Shown here: piece by piece, positions 33,925 to 35,864 of the stretch | How positions within the stretch are numbered: position 1 is the first letter of the stretch | Layout of the letters: each line of letters opens with the position of its first letter | Source of the DNA: Cyanobacteria bacterium FACHB-63 | GTDB taxonomy: Bacteria > Cyanobacteriota > Cyanobacteriia > Leptolyngbyales > Leptolyngbyaceae | DNA length: 35,864 bases | Direction of reading: 5' to 3' | Assembly: GCA_014695255.1 (NCBI GenBank) | Contig: JACJNX010000131.1 | Coordinates: 1-35,864, forward strand | The notes under the pieces: model-generated | The model's database searches: none | What the model was told of the DNA's origin: nothing | The model's input: only the letters and a program-made list of their open reading frames with translations | Program-made: the position numbers and the translations under genes

Positions 33925-35604
33925 ATGTCGTTACATTCACAATCTGACTATGATGTGCCAGCAGAAACCGCTAAAGTCGCCAAAGCTATCTTTCCGAAAG
34001 GCAGTCTTTGTATCACGATGGCAGGTGCCTTCGGCTCTCGCTTTGCGAGTTCGCCTTGGTTCCTTTCTGTGTGACCAAGATTTTAGTGCATTGTTTCCGA
34101 GTCAAGGATAGCCTGGAGTATCGCCGTTGCGATTAGCATTGGTCACAATCTTGCAGTACATTGAGGGACTGACAGACCGCCAAGCTGCGGATGCCGTCCG
34201 AAGTCGAATTGATTGGAAGTACCTATTGGGTTTAGAGTTAACAGATCAGGGGTTTGATCATACAGTGTTGAGCGAATTTCGCACTCGCTTGGTCACTCAA
34301 CAAGCAGAAGAATTAGTGTTTGAAAAACTGTCACTGTTCTGCCAATAGCAGCAGTGGCTGCAAGCTCGTGGTCGTCAACGCACGGACTCCACGTATGTGC
34401 TTGCCAGTATTCGTGCCGTAACGCGACTAGAATGCGCTGGAGAAACGCTGCGGGCTACATTGAATGCGCTTGCAGTGGTTGCGCCCAACTGGTTGCTGGC
34501 TGAGAGTCAGCCTGAATGGACCGAACGCTATAGTCAGCGGATTGAAGACTATCATCTTCCAGTGTCAAAAGTGGGACGAGAACAAAAAGCTCAAGTGCAT
34601 AGTGAAGACGGGAAAAGACTACTCGATGCCATCTTTGAGGACAATGGCCTGGAGTGGCTGCGTCAGATACCGGCAGTCGAAACATTACGACGAGTGTGGG
34701 TGCAGCAATACTATGTGTGCGAGAACAAGATCTATTGGCGCACTGAGCAAGGCATTCCGCAGCGACATTGATGATTAGTTCTCCTTATGATCTCGATGCT
34801 CATTACTCAAAAAAGTACACCACGTCATGGGTGGGATACAAAGTCCATCTGAGTGAAACTTGCGAACCGAACTCTCTGCGCTTGATCACCAATGTAGAAA
34901 CGACAACAGCACCGATTGCAGATGGAGATGTCACTGAAGCAATCCATCTCTCACTTGCTCAGAGAAATCTGCTGCCCAACAAGCATATTGTGGATACTGG
35001 CTATCTTGATGCAGCATTGCTGGTGACAACTCAAGCACAGCATCAAGTAGAATTGCTCGGACCGACTCGTTCAGACCTACGATGGCAATCAAAAGCGAAC
35101 AATGGGTTTGCGGCAAAAGACTTTACAGTCGATTGGCAACAGCAAGTGGCAATCTGTCCAGAAGGCAAGACCAGTAGCTCTTGGACTCCTGCGATTGATG
35201 GTCGAGACAATGCGGTGGTCAAGATCAAGTTTGCCAGGCCCGACTGTGCAGCTTGTCCCAGCTTGCATGTGTGTACTCGCACCAAGGCGAAGCGCCGCAG
35301 TATCACACTTCGTCTAGAAGCACAGTACAAAGCATTGCAAACAGCACGACAACAAGCGATGACTGAGGACTATCAAGCAGACTATGCTCGACGTGCCGGA
35401 ATTGAAGGAACCCTGTCTGAAGGTATTCGTGCTCATGGACTGCGCCATGCTCGATATGTTGGACTTGCAAAAACTCATCTCCAGCATTTGATGACCGCAA
35501 CCGCTATCAACTTCAAGCGCATCTTCTACTGGCTATCAGGAGTGCCGCAAACGACCAAACGCACTTCGCAGTTTGCCAAGCTCATGGCTTACTCAGAAGG
35601 TTAA
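33925..35604 (+). pseudogene. IS1182-family transposase, multiply broken
   Basis: Transposase of the IS1182 family. Starting at ATG 33925 (MSLHSQSDYDVP, KAIFPKGSLCITMA), the frame is disrupted by a palindromic insertion at 34024-34055. It resumes at LGSFLCDQDFSALFPSQG, meets a TAG near 34109, then runs RLALVTILQYIEGLTDRQAA to LSLFCQ and a second TAG at 34346-34348. It continues ARGRQRTDSTYVLASIRAVT to EQGIPQ, shifts frame near 34755, and ends with MISSPYDLDAHYSKKYTTSW, through the Cys-rich CAACPSLHVC segment, to the stop at 35604. Two stops, one insertion and one frameshift make it inactive. Confidence 0.85.
34024..34055 (+). repeat. Short palindromic insert inside the IS1182 transposase
   Basis: About 32 bases centred on CTCGC-TTT-GCGAG replace two or three codons expected between ITMA and LGSF in family members. 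The core is a hairpin of five pairs with a 3-base loop. It resembles short palindromic repeats scattered in cyanobacterial genomes, but its exact boundaries are uncertain. Confidence 0.5.
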
Positions 35605-35799
35605 GCAATGTTTCGCCACTAGTATCAGTTTTGGTGAAGCCCTGGCAAAATAGAAATAGCATTAAAAAACCAAAAATTGACAAGGAGAGGGCATTATCAA
35701 GTAAACCGGATTGTAGAATAATCGTACTGGTCCAACCCAGGGCTGTTTCATTGTGAGAGTAGAAAAAATAAACTAAACAGCAACGTTTATTCTGTTCCA

Positions 35800-35864
35800 A
35801 TGCTCATGAGTCTGATAGAACATCTGCAACAAATTCCAGAGTTTCGTGCAGCGCGTGGTCAACG
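35800..35864 (+). CDS. ISAs1-type transposase, N-terminal fragment cut by window edge
   Basis: The last 65 bases read MLMSLIEHLQQIPEFRAARG and continue off the edge in an open frame. This matches the N-terminus of ISAs1-family (H-repeat-associated) DDE transposases, which begin with a leucine-rich segment followed by IPDxR-ARG. The ATG could be at 35800 or 35806. CAGGGCTGTTTCATT at 35738-35752 may be the left end of that element, which is inference. Confidence 0.65.
   Translation, partial: MLMSLIEHLQQIPEFRAARGQ

Larger units (their letters stand above)
33835..35626 (+). mobile_element. IS1182-family insertion sequence with target duplication
   Basis: 1792 bp, normal for the family. Terminal inverted repeats 33835-33861 and 35600-35626 match at 25 of 27 positions (outer end GATACT, inner GCTTAAC). 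AGTTTT flanks both ends directly (33829-33834 and 35627-35632), extending to CAGTTTTG if the outermost repeat base is counted. This marks a genuine insertion event upstream of the ECF sigma gene. The ends look well preserved while the coding region is broken, so it could still be moved by a related transposase supplied in trans. Confidence 0.9.

Noticed and set aside
34100-34348. TAG codons in the transposases as recoded sense codons
   Set aside because: Normal genes in the window end with TAG (for example at 8076-8078 and 26554-26556), so TAG is a standard stop here.

Overview
The window looks like chromosomal DNA of a cyanobacterium, probably filamentous. The octamer GCGATCGC (the HIP1 repeat typical of cyanobacteria) recurs throughout, and the genes are of cyanobacterial style: giant PAS/GAF hybrid kinases, WD40 and TPR-like exported proteins, and IS1, IS1182 and ISAs1-type insertion sequences. 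No rRNA, tRNA or CRISPR array was seen.

Layout. 0.25-13.0 kb is a sensory block. It holds a LOV-domain (blue-light type) histidine kinase on the minus strand with an AhpD-like N-terminus, then on the plus strand a small HTH protein, a GAF/PAS hybrid kinase, and a second giant kinase carrying two complete kinase-receiver modules. The C-terminal kinase-receiver parts of the two giants are recent duplicates. 13.09-13.86 kb is a decayed IS1-family element beside a lone end of an IS1182-type element. 13.9-15.7 kb is a DesK/NarX-like kinase with a NarL/FixJ regulator (minus strand). 16.05-16.39 kb is bounded by a 40-bp imperfect inverted repeat. 16.4-20.6 kb is a plus-strand run of three exported proteins (lipoprotein, WD40 propeller, alpha-solenoid). 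20.6-23.8 kb holds an ABC-2 permease followed by three genes each broken by one small lesion: the ABC ATPase, a histidine phosphatase and a lipoprotein. 23.9-25.9 kb is an S41 peptidase with an AraC regulator. 26.0-32.4 kb collects small-molecule-modifying families: three GNAT acetyltransferases, a nucleotidyltransferase, a VOC protein, an APH kinase and a DHFR-like reductase, plus two small exported proteins, one of them broken. 32.5-33.7 kb is an ECF sigma factor overlapping a membrane protein that looks like an anti-sigma factor with an LptA/OstA-like extracytoplasmic domain. An intact-ended but coding-dead IS1182-family element (33.8-35.6 kb) sits just upstream of it, and the first codons of an ISAs1-type transposase run off the right edge.

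How it may work together. A 14-bp palindrome, ATGAC-N4-GTCAT, occurs three times, each 58-85 bp upstream of a minus-strand start codon: before the DesK-like kinase/NarL regulator operon, before the DHFR-like/GNAT/APH operon, and before a small exported protein. A -10-like hexamer follows each copy. The simplest reading is a local, autoregulated regulon of that two-component pair. The most novel candidates are this regulon, the sigma factor paired with an LptA-like anti-sigma candidate, and the AhpD-LOV kinase.

Quality caution. At least five apparent genes carry single-base indels or in-frame stops. This is either real decay or residual assembly error, and every pseudogene call below depends on it.
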